A DNA stretch of 64,000 bases from Dreissena polymorpha (GCF_020536995.1 NC_068366.1:72945536-73009535); one strand, 5' to 3'; counted from the first letter of the stretch, positions 46,026 through 61,500 are shown. Notes: generated by a model not told the origin, from the letters alone. Numbers and translations: made by a program.

Positions 46026-47410
46026 GTAAGTAAAAGAGCTTGTTGTACTTAAATATGCTCATAAGCAATTTGCATTTCTTAAGAGATTTTTTTTTAATGA
46101 GTGCTTAAAACAATTTATTTAAAAAAAAGGAATATTTCTAATGGAAATACATACAAATGCTACTTAAACATAAACATGGTCTAACATGGGAAAAAATCAA
46201 AACCAACTTTAATAATAATTCCCTTAAAAAAAAACAACAGTGTTTTTCCAACAGACTATACAAATAAAACTTTTATTGTGTAAATAACTATTACTAAATA
46301 TCTAGCAAAGTGAAACATTGTTATTAATGTTCTGTTCACAAAGCTCCGAAACACACTGTTTGCAATGCCTAATTATAGGAATTATTTTCACAATTTTTCT
46401 TATTTTTGTACAATTTTTAATCTCCAACATACAACATGTCAGCGAGAACAAGTACTAACACGTGGTATCGAAGAAATTACGTATTAGAGATGTTAAGGAC
46501 TAACCCATGTATAATAATCTTACTTGTATTTACTTAAACTTACAAAATATCACAGTAAAATAACAGAAGGCACATTATTTGTGTATAATTTCATAATTAT
46601 CAAGAAATGTTTAATTATTTACAACTATAACAAAAAGTACTGGATTACACCCTAAGGAATGTTTAATCACATTTTTAGAACACATTTGTTCTTGGTTTAT
46701 TGGAGAACAAAACATGTAATAAATTAACAAGTACCAAAGCAGTCATATAAAAATAACAAATTAAAATAACAGGTACATGTATATTTCAATTAACACGTTG
46801 GAATCTTGTAAATACTCCAGAAACAGCAAAAACAGGTATCAACTCTCCCTTATAATACATTCATATGAAAGACACCACATATTTTGTCAAGGCCATTCAG
46901 CCTACTTCGCATATATGCTGATTGGACATTTTTTGGCCATCAAATAATGTATTGCATACTCTAGTAATACACAAATATATGTATTTGGTTCTGTCTTTTG
47001 AGTCCTCTCACATTGACCTCCTTAAGATGCAGAAGGGCTTAAAGAATTGAAGCACACACTATGACCAATTAATAGTATTTAGCTAATTGATTCCAAACAT
47101 ATTTTATGTTTTCTTGCGTACCCTATGATACCGTTAATTTCATCACATTTTATTTACAGAAGAGGCACAGTGCAAACCTATGCATTCGTACTTGTATCAA
47201 ATCTATCCCTATGGGCTGCAAAGGTTCAGTAAGTGTAATTTATGAAATTCAAAATCCCAACACAGGGTCCAGTAGCTGTAAATTGAGTGGAATACATAAA
47301 ATTCTAATCACATCAAAGAATGTAATAGTTACAGTAAGTGGAATGTAGAACACTGTCACATTGAAGATGCTTGTCATGAGAGAGCCCATATAGAAAGTGA
47401 AACAGAACAT
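46026..47410. other. AT-rich 3' flank, probably 3' UTR side of the NUDT9-H gene
   Basis: It follows the stop codon of the minus-strand gene (47411). AATAAA-type signals are frequent because of base composition, so the polyadenylation site cannot be fixed. Confidence 0.35.
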
Positions 47411-49508
47411 TCAGAAGTAGGCATCTAGATGTTTTGCGGCCAACTTCAGGAAGTACAGATGCATGCCGTGCATGGAGATCTTGCTGGACACGGTCAGCCA
47501 GGAGGCTAGTTCTACACTTTCACCTGCCTGAAATACAAGCACAAGAATATAACTCAGCTACGCAGTGGGAAAACAAGGCTAGAACATGTGCGTACAGTGT
47601 TGTCCCAAACTAGCCTGTGCAGTCCTCAGTGGCTAATTAGAGATGACTCTTTCAGCTTTAATGTATTTTTGGTTTAAAAAAAGTCTCTTCTTTGCTAAAG
47701 TCCAGTTTAGGCAGAAACTGTTGTCCCGTTGTGGACTGCACATGCAAATCTGGGACCATACTTTATGCCTCTGGATTAAACCCAGACATAAGCAAATATT
47801 GAATGCTAAAATCTAACATTGGGTACAGAAACACTAATAAATTATTATCAGAATGATGGGAAAATACATTTTTATACTACCATATGGTTACACAGCAAAT
47901 TAGCTTCAACATTTCCTTCTCAGAAATCCACAAAACAGAGAGGATAAATTTGTTTAAGTTAATTAAAATAGCAAATATTTGCCAGTGCCAAACAAGTATA
48001 ACTCAAGCCCTGATCCTCCAAGGCATGTAAAATTACTTAGTTAAAACTAAAATGTATGCCGTGTTGATCTTAAAATAAGACTTTGACTTTTCACTACGTA
48101 GCATGGGATTTGTTAGCCCAAAATTGTTTGGTCGTAGTGAATAATGACCAAAGGAAACATTATACTTCAACTCATGCAAAGGTAAAGAGCATAAACAAAG
48201 ATTGATGAAGTTTGACCTTCAGATGTGACCTTGACCTATCACAGTGGAGCCTGGCAGTTGTATGACACTGATCATCATTCTGGTCGTTACGAATAACAAT
48301 CCGAAGTTATATTAAAAGCCTTCTAGGCATGTGAAAATTAAAAAGGTGAAACAAACATTTTGACCATTAATTGTGACTTTGACCTTTGACATTGATGTTT
48401 AACATGGGTGTTGCATGCAAAACTTGCTCTAATCATGTGATATAGTAATCCAAAGTTTTTTCAAAATCCTTCCAGGCATGTATAAGAAAGAAAGCAGAAA
48501 CAAAAAATGTATGTAACCTAAAATCGTGACCTTCAACCTGAACTGAGGACCATGGAAGTTCTTTGAAAGACATTGTCAGGTTATGACAGATTATCACCTG
48601 GAGGTAGATTTGAATTTTTTGAGGAAAGTGCAAGATACTAAAAGGACATGAAATCCAGACTAATTACCAACACACTCACAGCCTACCAGATATACTTCCA
48701 CCCACTCATGGCTGGCCGGTACAACTACACGTACCATCTTTAAAGGAATACAACAAGAGCTGTCACCATAGGATGACTTATGCCCCCTTTAAACGCTTGA
48801 TAGAAGTTATGAGCTTTTTTCAAAACCTAAACGCAGATTTTGAAACCTAAACACGGACCCTAAGTTCAAGGTCAATGTCATAGGGGTCTAAATTTGTCTG
48901 ATTATGGAAAGGCCTCGTTCATATACACATGAATACCAAATATGAAGGTTATATCTCAAGGGACAAAGAAGTTATGAGCATTTTTCGAAACCTAAACGCA
49001 GATTTAAAAACCTAAACGCGGACCCTAAGTTCAAGGTCAAGGTCACAGTGGTAAAAAGTTTTGTACGTATGGAAAGGCCTTGTCCATATAGACATGCATA
49101 CCAAATATGAAGGTTATATTTCAAGGGACACAGAAGTTATGAGCATTTTTCGAAACCTAAACGCAGATTTCGAAACCTAAATGCGGACCCTTAGTTCAAG
49201 GTCAAGGTCACAAGGGTCAAACTTTTTGTGAGTTAAGAAAGGCCTTGTCCATATACACATGCATACCAAATATGAAGGTTATATCTCAATGAACATAGAA
49301 GTTATGAGCATTTTTTGAAACCTAAACGCAGATTTTGAAACCTTAACGCGGACCCTAACTTCAAGGTCAAGGTCACAGGGGTAAAAATTTGTGTGCCTAT
49401 GAAAAGGCCTTGTCCATATACACATGCATGCCAAATATGAAGGTTATATCTCAAGGGATATAGAAGTAATGGGCATTTTTCGAAACCTGAACACAAAGTG
49501 TGATGGAA

Positions 49509-49541
<33 letters not shown>

Positions 49542-52500
49542 GACAGTCCGATCACTATATGCCCCCTTTTCTACGAAAAGGGGCATAAAAATATTACAAT
49601 TGATAACTTACTCTCAAATGTAGATGTTTCAGTAGATTTCCATCATGGTCATGGTAAATGAACACCTGTGTTTCTAGCCAGGCATTGTCAGTGTTGCGCT
49701 GGTCGTCTGCATAGCCCTCGTAAATCTGCATGGAACGTAGAGAAAAAATGAGCATTGCATTAGGAAACATGGGGGGGGGGTTAATGTATATGCTTAAAGT
49801 ATTGTCCCTGATTAGCCTGTGAAGTCTGCATAGGCTAATCAGGGACAACCCTATCTGCCTAAACTGGCCTTGGTCTAAGAAGAGACTTCCTTTGAACTAA
49901 AAATACCATACAAGTGGAAACTGTTGAGAATTGTTTATGTAAAATTTATTGTCATCTCATTGCAAACATATAGAGGATATTTGTTCATGTCAGTGTAAGA
50001 TCGATTGTTATTTCACAAGTGATCATAGAAATTATATTTTCACGAGTGGCGCAGCCACGAGTAAATTATTATTTTTCTATGATCACGAGTGAAATAACAA
50101 ACGATCTTACACTGACATGAACACATTTTCTGCTTCTTTTATGCCCATTTTTCAAGAAAATAATTAACAGCTGTTTCCCTTTTGCTGAAAAGTTACCCTT
50201 TCTCGGAGTTTCTCCCGTGGCGTGCCTCAATACATTTCAAAGCACAAAATGACGTAAGAATGACGAAATGACGTCATTATACCAGCGGAATTTCCAGATA
50301 AAACTCTTTAACAATGTAAATAAACGGTGAATTTAAGCATAAAATATAAAGAAAATGTGTTGGATATGGTGGTATGTTGATTTTAATTCACTCGTGATCA
50401 TAGAAAATATATATAATTTTGTTATGATTATCTAAAAATAGAAAAGGAGTTCCAAAAAATTGTTCTTTTCATCGGTGAAAATAACAATTTTTGTATTTTC
50501 ACTGCTGTTATTTCACATTAGGTATAAAAGAAACTTTTCTCTTCAATAACATTAAGGGGATATCAGTAAAGGAGCAGACTAATGTATAGAAAAAACTATA
50601 TCAATAACCAAAAGTATTTGTATCACATGCATGTATTGTCGTATTTTATTTAAAATCAGCCTTATTTTGGCTATGTCATCATTAAAACATGTGCTACATT
50701 CCCAAAAATGACCTTCATATTTAATTTGTCAAAGGAAATTGATGATGTCACTGACACAGGTTTATTTCAGCGATGAACCTTTGTTAAAAGGTTGCACTTA
50801 CTGGTAAGCCAAAATTACAAGCTAAAATAGAACAAATCCAAGAAGCTATTCACAAACACAAACAATTACCATATGCAGTTGAATTATCATAAGAACAAAA
50901 TATTAGTAACACATTTTATAAAGATTGGGCAAAAATGTTACTTCCAGAATGTTAACAAGGTTTCAATATAGACGAACAAGGAAAATTGTCCAACACCCTG
51001 TTGACTTTTTTTAAACAAATACAAACCAATATCCAAATGGGCGAAAATCTTTAGAATAAATCTTTATGTTTCATAAAGATTGGAATTACCTGGCACACAG
51101 TTGGCTTTTTTCAAAGCCTGAAATAATTTTGTATCTCTGCATTAATATGATAGGAACAAATTTTACTGATTAAGTTTTAAGTTTCATGAAGGCCTGCCAA
51201 AAAATGTGTCTTTATGAGTGTTTAAAAGCTTTTTCTTTAATTTCACATAGTAAGCTAACTGTTTACCTCATGTGACCCAGTTTCGAACTTGGTTGAGGCA
51301 TCATAAGTAAAAAATTCAAAGCATTTTTAATGAAGATTGGAAAAAATGTGGCCTCTAGGCTGTTCAAAAGACAAATGTTGAAAAAGGGACGACACTCAAG
51401 GCATGACAATCGACTGACACATGGCGATAACAAAAGCTTACCATACGAGCTCTGGTTATCTAAAAGAAACTAGAAATTCCCCAGCAAACACTGGTAGTTT
51501 TCCCAAAAATCATGGAATGCAAATTAAAATTAGATATAACTATTAGACAAACCTTAACTCCTTTTGTCCACAGTCTCTTCAATTTTTTATGGAGATGTCT
51601 CTCTGATTTTCCATGCTCAAGTGTTCCCAGAGCCTCCTCTGTGAATTCTGCCTTCAAGTGGTCAATAGGCGAGATATTTGGATCGCACAATATTGCCTAT
51701 AAAGAATTCACAATATTGCCAGTTTACATTTCAGACAGCGATCAGTAAACCTACTAACATTTTCTTTGTCTTAGTGCAAGTTTTGCACTTAATTTTTGCA
51801 TTAAGTCTTAGTTAAGTAGAACTTAGCTGTAAAATGCAGTAAATAACTGTCCTACTTGAATCAGTTTTATCGGGAAAAGGCCATGTCTGGACCAATCTTG
51901 AAACAAGTAACAGTAAGTGGCAGATAAGACAGTCAACTCAAGATCCCTAAGTTGCATTGCTGGGGTCCAGATAAGAACCTAACCACATAATATGGAACCT
52001 AACCACAGAATATGAAACCTAACCACAGAATATGAAACCTAACCACAGAATATGAAACCTTACCACAGAATATGGAGACTGAGACTCTGTTGTCATATGA
52101 GCCTTGTTCTGGGAAAATGGCTAATGTATGTATGTTAAGAGTCATCCCAGATTGTCCTGTGCAGTCTGTGCATGCTAAATGGGACAGCATTTTCAGTTTT
52201 TATGGAAATGTATGTTTCTGAAATTCAAGTCTAGGAAAAAAGGGTCGTTTTTTATTAGACTATGCGGGCTGCACAAGCTAATCTGGGAGGACACTTTGCT
52301 CACATGCATTTAGCTTAGTATTCCCAGACAAGAGGGCCTGAAAGACCCAAAGTTGCTCACCTGAGATTCAAAGGAACTGACCTGTTCTGTGCGGCCCAAG
52401 ATGTCATAAGAACAAAATGTTCTTACCAACTTTCATGACTAGTGAACACCCTGGCAGCCATGTTTTTGAACAGACCAGAACCATTTTCATACACATCCAG

Positions 52501-55500
52501 GATATCATTTAAACAAATATTCTGACAAAGTTTCATAAAGATTCACGAAGCCATATAAAGAAAAATGCCCCGCCACCTGGCGACCATGTTTTTCAAGCAA
52601 CTGGAACCATTTTTGAACTCATCCAAGAAATCATTGAAACAAATCTTGTGACCAAGTTTCATGATATCAGACAATATATGTGGCCTCTAAAGTGTTAATA
52701 AGGTTTTACTAAAGCAATATATAGCCATATTAGGAAAAATGCCCAGCCCCCTAGTGGCCATGTTTTTTAAGCAACTGAAACCATTTTCATTTTTGAACTC
52801 ATCCAAGATATCATGGGGACAAATCTTCAGACCAAATTTCATGAATCGGAAAATAAATGTGGCCTCTAGAGTGTTAACAAGGTTTTACTATAGCCATATA
52901 AGGAAAAATGCCCCACCCCTGGTGGCCATGTTTTTCAACCAACTGGCATCATTTTTGAAATCGTTCAAGATATTATTGGGATGAATCTTCTTATCCAGTT
53001 TCATGAAGATCGGACAAAAAAAGTGGCCTCTAGAGTGTTAACAAAATTTCACTATAGCCATATAAGGAAAAATGCCCCGCCCCTTGGCAGCCATGTTTTT
53101 CAAGCAAACGTAACCATTTTCAAACTCATCCAAGATATCATTGAGATCAATCTTCTGACCAAATTTCAGGAAGATTGGAAAATAAATGTGGCCTCTAGAG
53201 TGTTAACAAGGTTTTACTAAAGGCATATATAGCCATATGAGGAAAAATGCCACGCCGCCTGGTGGCCATGTTTTTAAAGCAACCAAAACATTTTCGAACT
53301 CATCCAAGATATCATTGGGACAAATCTTCTGACCAAGTTTCATGAAGATAGGAAAATAAATGTAGCCTCTAGACTGTTAACAAGGTTTTACTATAGCCAT
53401 ATAAGGAAAAATGCCATGTTTTTCAACCAACCGGCATCATTTTTGAACTCGTCGAAGATATTATTGTGATGAATCTTCTGACCAAGTTTCATGAAGATTG
53501 GACAATAAATGTGGCCTCTAAAGTGTTAACAAGATTTTACTATAGCCATGTATATAGCCATATAAGGAAAAATGCCCCGCCCCTTGGCAGCCATGTTGTT
53601 CTAACAAACGTTACCATTTTCGAACTCATCCAAGATATCATTGAGACCTATCTTCTAACAAAATTTCATGAAGATTGGACAATAAATGTTGCCTCTAGAG
53701 TGTTAACAAGGCAAATGTTGATGCTGCACGACGGACGATGGACTACACACGGCAGACAAAAGGCGATCACAAAAGCTAACCATGAGCACATTGTGATCAA
53801 GCGAGCTAAAAAGGCTCATTTTTACCTGTACTAAGTTATCTGTGCTATAATAAGTGCAACCTAAGTTGTGCTTTTTTTTACAAATTTTGCTGAAATAAAA
53901 ATGCCCAGCCTTGTGAAATATTATTGTTCTACTAAAATATATGTTCATAATTATGAATAGTTCAAGTTTTTAAAAAACAGTATTTGCTTCAAATAATTGC
54001 AATGAGTTTTAATCCACTATACACTGATTTTTAATTATTTTGACTCAACATGTACTTTCAAACAACTCCACTCACCCCAGGAAGGGCCCATTGCTGATTG
54101 TCGGTCCGCAGGACCGCTACAAACTCTAAGACTGGTTTGCCCTCCTGAACTACCCTGTTCCCACCTTCATCCATTTTCCACCTTAAAAAACAGTTGCTTT
54201 ACTGTTTAAATCTTGGACAATTAATTAAACATATCACTTTTGAGAAACTAGTTCTGCATAAGTTGCCTCTTGAAGGCTATCTGCTATGCAAAGGTTACAT
54301 AAACAAGAGATGTAATTGTCAGAAACACAATGCCCCCTACTGCGCCGCTTTGATTGATAATTTTTTTTATCCCTTTCAAAAATATTACTTTCTTGTAAAA
54401 ATGATCTGAACCTGCCAAATGATAGATAGATATTATCTCCCTTTAAAACTTGTTACTTCCCTTGATTTGTTTTTTGACCTTTGACCTTGAAGGATGACCT
54501 AGACCTTTCACCAATCAAAATGTGCAGCTCCATGAGATGCACATGCATGCCACATATCAAGTTGCTATGTTCAATATTGCAAAAGTTATGGCCAATGACA
54601 AACAGTTCAAATGCTATATGCCACCCTACCGGGGGCATAAAAAAATCACATGATAATTCAATTAAAAAGAATTTTGTGAAAATTCTAAGGACAGAATCAG
54701 CTGTCAGGTCATGTGACTGTGATATAATTTATACCATCTAAGGGAAATCACTGCTACAGTATTTTCAGTTATAATGAAAATGTTGATTTCACAATTAAAT
54801 GTGTAAACAAGCAATAGAACAATAGTTTCTAAGTACTATGTAAATCAAACATAAAGCACTGCATTAGAAAACACAAGTGGGTCATGGCTCCCTTATTTTC
54901 TTCAACCTTCCATTTTTGATTCAAGTGTTCTCTTGAAATATGAGCAGAAGGATGTATTGCTCTCTTATAATCAATAAGAAACTGAACTGGGGCATCTGAA
55001 AATTTCATTTTCATAATCTTTTGTTTGATGCAAATAAAGTAGTGAACATTAACAAAAGTGTGTTGATCAGTGTTTCAGGTACTAATGCTCTCACTATTTA
55101 TAGGCTGTCAAACTTTTGAATCATTTACAACTTCAAAAAGTTTATCCAGTCATGTTTCATTTCATTGTTATTTGGAGATATTATTTATTCAAACATCTGC
55201 TTAAATGCATTGAGAACGTAACAGGAAAATATAAATTCAGACGATTTAGATACATGCAAAAGCAGGTTTATTGTTAACAAACATTTCATTTCCTTTTTGA
55301 CTGTGATATAGGTGTACATGTTGCACTCAATCTTATAGGTCCATAGGCTGTTTATAATTGTATCAGAACAGTGCTCATGCATGGACATCGCATCAAATGA
55401 TTATCGCATGTTATTGGGAAAGCATGGTCTCAAAATTTAATGCACATTTAACCTTTCAGAAAAACACTTATAATGATCATACACACATTCATCATCAAAA

Positions 55501-58500
55501 GTGGCCAAAATTATAATACATTAAGCCCTGTTTTCCCACAGCATGGCTTATATATTCTGTTATGTGAACACCACTGCTCACCTGGAAACGAGAGGGTCCC
55601 CAGCGAGGTTGGGTCCCCATCGCCCCAACAGACCACGCCCTTGCAGGCCTGTTCGACCTTTGGGGTTCAACGGAAGCCCGTCAACCACCTGGTACTCGCC
55701 CATGAAGCTACGACGACAAACATTGAACACTGTGTCATCTTTGTTGAACATGGAAATGGTGCTGGAGCGATCCTGAGATTTCCTGTCAAATGGATAATGA
55801 TATTTGTTTAATGTTTCAAAGCAATAATTCATCAGGTCATCAACGGAGAGGGAGACAAACAGATTATGTGTTGATTTTAGTGTTAGATAGTCATCACTTT
55901 ATAAGTAATAAAAAAAAAAACATACTTTCACAAGTGGAGAATTTCAATTAAATTTTTACCTTAATATGAACTAAAGTGAAATTATCATATGATCTTTCAC
56001 CAAAATCATTAAATTTTATGTCAATTTTATTCTTCTGTACAATGAATTTATTAAATGAGTAAAATTTGTCTGAGCTTAAGAACATTTAGTGTATTTTGAG
56101 GTCATTTATATATAGTGTCAGTAAAGCAAACATGTTGCTCACAGCTTTTGTAAGTGCTTTAGCGTCTGCATCCTTGTAGCTCAACAGTTTAGTCTTACAC
56201 TAGATTTATTACTTTGTTATAGGTCAATTTTTACACACACAGTAAGATTGTAAACATTTTACAAAAATAAATTGAAAAAAGGCCCCCTAAAACATGCCAA
56301 GAATTGAATTGTGTGCGACCGTATGGAACAAGTCATTTATAATAGGGGAAAATCTAGGCGTCTAAATATTTATTTGGGCTAAAAAAAAGGTATCCAAAAA
56401 CTAACCGTAGAACGACCGAAAACATATGTTAATTAATTAATAATGACTGTTTATACATTTTATATTCTAATTTAGTTCTCTAAATTAAAATATAATGCTC
56501 TGTGACACAAATATTTATGTAAAAGCCACATGTTCTGTATTGTTTTCAATGAATGGCAAACTGGCAATACTAAAAAAAGATTAGGAAAGCAGAACTCACT
56601 TGCGCATGATGTCTGGATCAGCCCAGGTGGGCCTTCTCAACACTTCCAAGGCTGTGTACACGCTTGGACTGTACTCGGGGTAGCTTGTCTGTAATAGAAA
56701 GTGCATACAATATACACAACACTTCCAAGGCTGTGTACACGCTTGGACTGTACTCGGGGTAGCTTGTCTGTAATAGAAAGTGCATACAATGTACACAACA
56801 CTTTCAAGGCTGTGTACACACTGGGACTGTACTTGGGGTAGCTTGTCTGTAATAGAAAGTGCATACAATGTACACAACACTTCCAAGGCTGTGTACACAC
56901 TGGGACTGTACTTGGGGTAGCTTGTCTGTAATAGAAAGTGCATACAATGTACACAACACTTCCAAAGCTGTGTACACACTGGGACTGTACTTGGGGTAGC
57001 TTGTCTGTAATAGAAAGTGCATACAATGTACACAACACTTCCAAAGCTGTGTACACACTGGGACTGTACTTGGGGTAGCTTGTCTGTAATAGAAAGTGCA
57101 TACAATATACACAACACTTCCAAAGCTGTGTACACACTGGGACTGTACTTGGGGTAGCTTGTCTGTAATAGAAAGTGCATACAATGTACACAACACTTCC
57201 AAGGCTGTGTACACACTGGGACTGTACTTGGGGTAGCTTGTCTGTAATAGAAAGTGCATACAATGTACAACAACACTTCCAAGGCTGTGTTCAAGCTGGG
57301 ACTGTACTCGGGGTAGCTTGTCTGTAATAGAAAAAGCATACAATGTACACAACACTTCCAAGGCTGTGTACACGCTGGGACTGTACTTGGCGTAGCTTGT
57401 CTGTAATAGAAAGTGCATACAATGTACAACAACACTTCCAAGGCTGTGTACACACTGGGACTGTACTGAGGGTAGCTTGTCTGTAATAGAAAGTGCATAC
57501 AATGTACACAACACTTCCAAGGCTGTGTACACGCTGGGACTGTACTCGGCGTAGCTTGTCTGTAATAGAAAGTGCATACAATGTACAACAACACTTCCAA
57601 GGCTGTGTACACGCTGGGACTGTACTCGGGGTAGCTTGTCTGTAATAGAAAGTGCATACAATGTACAACAACACTTCCAAGGCTGTGTACACGTTGGGAC
57701 TGTACTCCGGGTAGCTTGTCTGTAATAGAAAGTGCATACAATCTACACAACACTTCCAAGGCTGTGTACACGCTGGGACTGTACTCGGGGTAGCTTGTCT
57801 GTAATAGAAAGTGCATACAATCTACACAACACTTCCAAGGCTGTGTACACACTGGGACTGTACTGAGGGTAGCTTGTCTGTTATAGAAAGTGCATACAAT
57901 GTACAACAACACTTCCAAGGCTGTGTACACACTGGGACTGTACTTGGGGTAGCTTGTCTGTAATAGAAAGTGTATACAATGTACACAACACTTCCAAGGC
58001 TGTGTACACACTGGGACTGTACTCGGCGTAGCTTGTCTGTAATAGAAAGTGCATACAATGTACAACAACACGTCGAAGGCTGTGTACAGGCTGAGACTGT
58101 ACTCGGCGTAGCTTGTCTGTAATAGAAAGTGCATACAATGTACAACAACACTTCCAAGGCTGTGTTCAAGCTGGGACTGTACTCGGGGTAGCTTGTCTGT
58201 AATAGAAAGTGCATACAATGTACTTAACACTTCCAAGGCTGTGTACACGCTGGGATTGTACTGAGGGTAGCTTGTCTGTTATAGAAAGTGCATACAATGT
58301 ACAACAACACTTCCAAGGCTGTGTACATGCTGGGACTGTACTGAGGGTAGCTTGTCTGTAATAGAAAGTGAATACAATGTACAACAACACTTCCAAGGCT
58401 GTGTACAGGCTGAGACTGTGCTCGGGGTAGCTTGTCTGTAATAGAAAGTGTATACAATGTACACAACACTTCCAAGGCTGTGTACACACTGGGACTGTAC

Positions 58501-61500
58501 TCGGCGTAGCTTGTCTGTAATAGAAAGTGCATACAATGTACAACAACACGTCGAAGGCTGTGTACAGGCTGAGACTGTACTCGGCGTAGCTTGTCTGTAA
58601 TAGAAAGTGCATACAATGTACAACAACATGTCCAAGGCTGTTTTCAGGCTGAGACTGTAGTCGGCATAGCTTGTCTATAATAGAAAGTGTCTACAATTTA
58701 CAACAACACGTCCAAGGCTGTGTACAGGCTGAGACTGTACTGAGGGTAGCTTGTCTGTAATAGAAAGTGCATACAATGTACAACAACACTTCCAAGGCTG
58801 TGTACACACTGGGACTGTACTCCGGGTATCTTGTCTGTAATAGAAAGTGCATACAATGTACACAACACTTCCAAGGCTGTGTACATGCTGGGACTGTACT
58901 CGAGGTAGCTCATCTGTAATAGAAAGTGCATACAATGTACAACAACTTTCTTGCTTTGGTCAGCAAAGGAGAAGTTAAAATCATACTGACAAATATTGCT
59001 GGAAAGTAATTATCTGTATATGTTCATTGTACATTTACAGGTCCTACATACGAGTGAGGTAATAGGCAATGTGTGTTCATGACAGTGTACATAAACAAGT
59101 TACAGACTATCTAACCTATACAATTGTTCATGGACATATTCATATTTAATGTTGAATACAAGTACACATTAGTGTGAATCAACTTAACATTTGATGATTT
59201 TTATGTATTATTTAAAGCAAATCTATGTCACTGCACATCATAATAAAACTGTGGCTAGTTATTTGATGCGTTCAAGAGCACTATCAGTATGTTCTTTCCT
59301 TAAATGTGATGTGCTGAATGTGTCTGTACATTTGTTGTCACATGAAGACACAGAAAATATAGAGTCAGCTGGTGGTACAAGTATAAGGGTTGACCTAGTG
59401 TACCAGCGCATGTTTTGGGCAGTGTTGCAATGAGCTTCTCACACAAGCTTTATTAATATTCATATCATTTTTTCTTATTTAAATTGTTTATTTTACACTT
59501 TATTTCAATCTTTGAAAAGCAATTAACCGTGTCCACAAATTCATATAACCCTTTCCCACTCAGAAGCAAAGAAACAATTGCTTTGTGCATTTTTTACAGC
59601 ATAAAACCAGAACAGCCTGCGAGTAACTTGCTGTCTGTCCAGGTCTTATGCTGTTTGCTGCTCAGCAGTATCTTAAGGTTGGAAATGAAGACTTTAAAAT
59701 TTTGATCTAGTAAAAAAGGTCTTTAATTAAATTTACCTTTCTGAAGGACTACAAATGCGTCAAAATACATATCTAACTGGGAAAGGGTTAATATATTCCA
59801 AGAAAGTATAAATATAAAATTCATATTTATTGTATTCTATAAATATAAATATGTGTGCAAGTCTTATAACTTCGATAGTAGCTGAGTGAAAAGGTGCCTG
59901 GATGTCTACTCAGATTGAAGGGGCATTTTTCTTGACTAATATGTAAAGGGAGATTACAAATTTGTATTTTTTGCAAAAAGGAAGTACAAGTAGCATTTAT
60001 TGTTTTTAAAATTCTTAACACTATTGTTTCTTTTTATTTTAACAGCCACTCTCCCACTACCTCTGCTTCAAGAAGGAGCAATGTCAGCTACTGGCATTAA
60101 AGAATGTGCACACTTAGTACTGGTACATCAGCCAACGCTAGAAAGTGCAAGTAGGTTAACCCTTTCCCGTTGCAGAAGCAAAGTAAAAATGGCAATGTGC
60201 AAACAGCATAAAACCAGAACAGCCTGCGAGTAACTTGCAGTCTGTGCAGGTTTTATTCTGTTTTCTGCTCATCAGTATCTAAGGGTTGGAAATGAACTCT
60301 TTTAAACTTGAATTAAGTTAGAAAGGTATTTAATTAAATGTAACTTTCCAAGGAGCTACAAACGCATCCAATTACATATCTAAGTGGTAATGGTTTAAAT
60401 ACATATTTAAGTGGTAAAGGGTTAAATACGTATGTAAGTGGTAAAGGGTTAAATACGTATGTAAGTGGTAAAGGGTTAAATATGTATCTAAGTGGTAAAT
60501 TAAGGGTTAACTAACCACCATTATATGACTCAATATAATGTTTTATCACATGCCATGCCCTGTTTCCCATGTAAAATAACCATTACAAATATTTTTATCT
60601 TACACATGTGTAATAAACTTTTTAAGTGTTTTCATTGGCTTATTTTTGTTTGATTGACCAATTGAATTTTGTTATTTTGCTGACATGACGTTGCAACGTC
60701 AAATGACATCACAAAATGTAAACAACATTCGGGATTTATCAATATGTTTGCATAAATATTTATTTAATTTGCTCGTTTAAAAGCATGTGATATAAAAGAT
60801 CTGACACTCGTTGTCATTTTATACCATATTTTATTAAACTCGTCCAGGAAATTCGTTAGTAAGCTCCTAAAAGGCTCGCTTACTAACAAAATTCCTGAAC
60901 TCGTTTAATAAAATATGGTATGATATGACAATCGTGCCAGATCCTATATAAATAATTCCAATCAAACTCACAAACACTTTGTTATGACAATTATTATTTC
61001 ATGTATATATTCTTACACCCCATGGCACTTTATCATCTGGAACTGAGAAGCGGACAACATCTGAGGCGAGGTACGGGGACATTCGGGCACGGAAGTGTGT
61101 CCTGAACTGCTCTTCAAACAACTTCTCAATCCTCTGCTTATCCTCCTGTGCTTTGCGTTCTTGTCGCCTCTTTTCTGAAGTGATAAGTTCCAATATATTT
61201 AAATATATATGTGTTGTCTTAATTATAATCCAATTTAAAATGGTTTCTGTCACTGTTGTGCCACAGAAATACCCCCTGCAGGCTACGTTCTCAGAATGAT
61301 GTCTTGGGTAGTTCAGTTTGCATAACTGTTTCCCCAACAAAGGGCCATAACTCCGTTATTAACAGATGGTGTACAATCCCATTTAGTGTGCATCATCCTC
61401 TTTTCCATCTATATATACTCATACCAAGTTTCAATGAAATCTGCTAAAGCACATCCAAGATATGGCTCCGGACGGACAGACAGACGGACGGCCGTACTGA

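Noticed and set aside
56596-58248. A 550-codon minus-strand open frame and several overlapping long frames
   Set aside because: They are the 79-80-bp tandem array read through in rotating frames. Only the last ~29 codons are a real exon.
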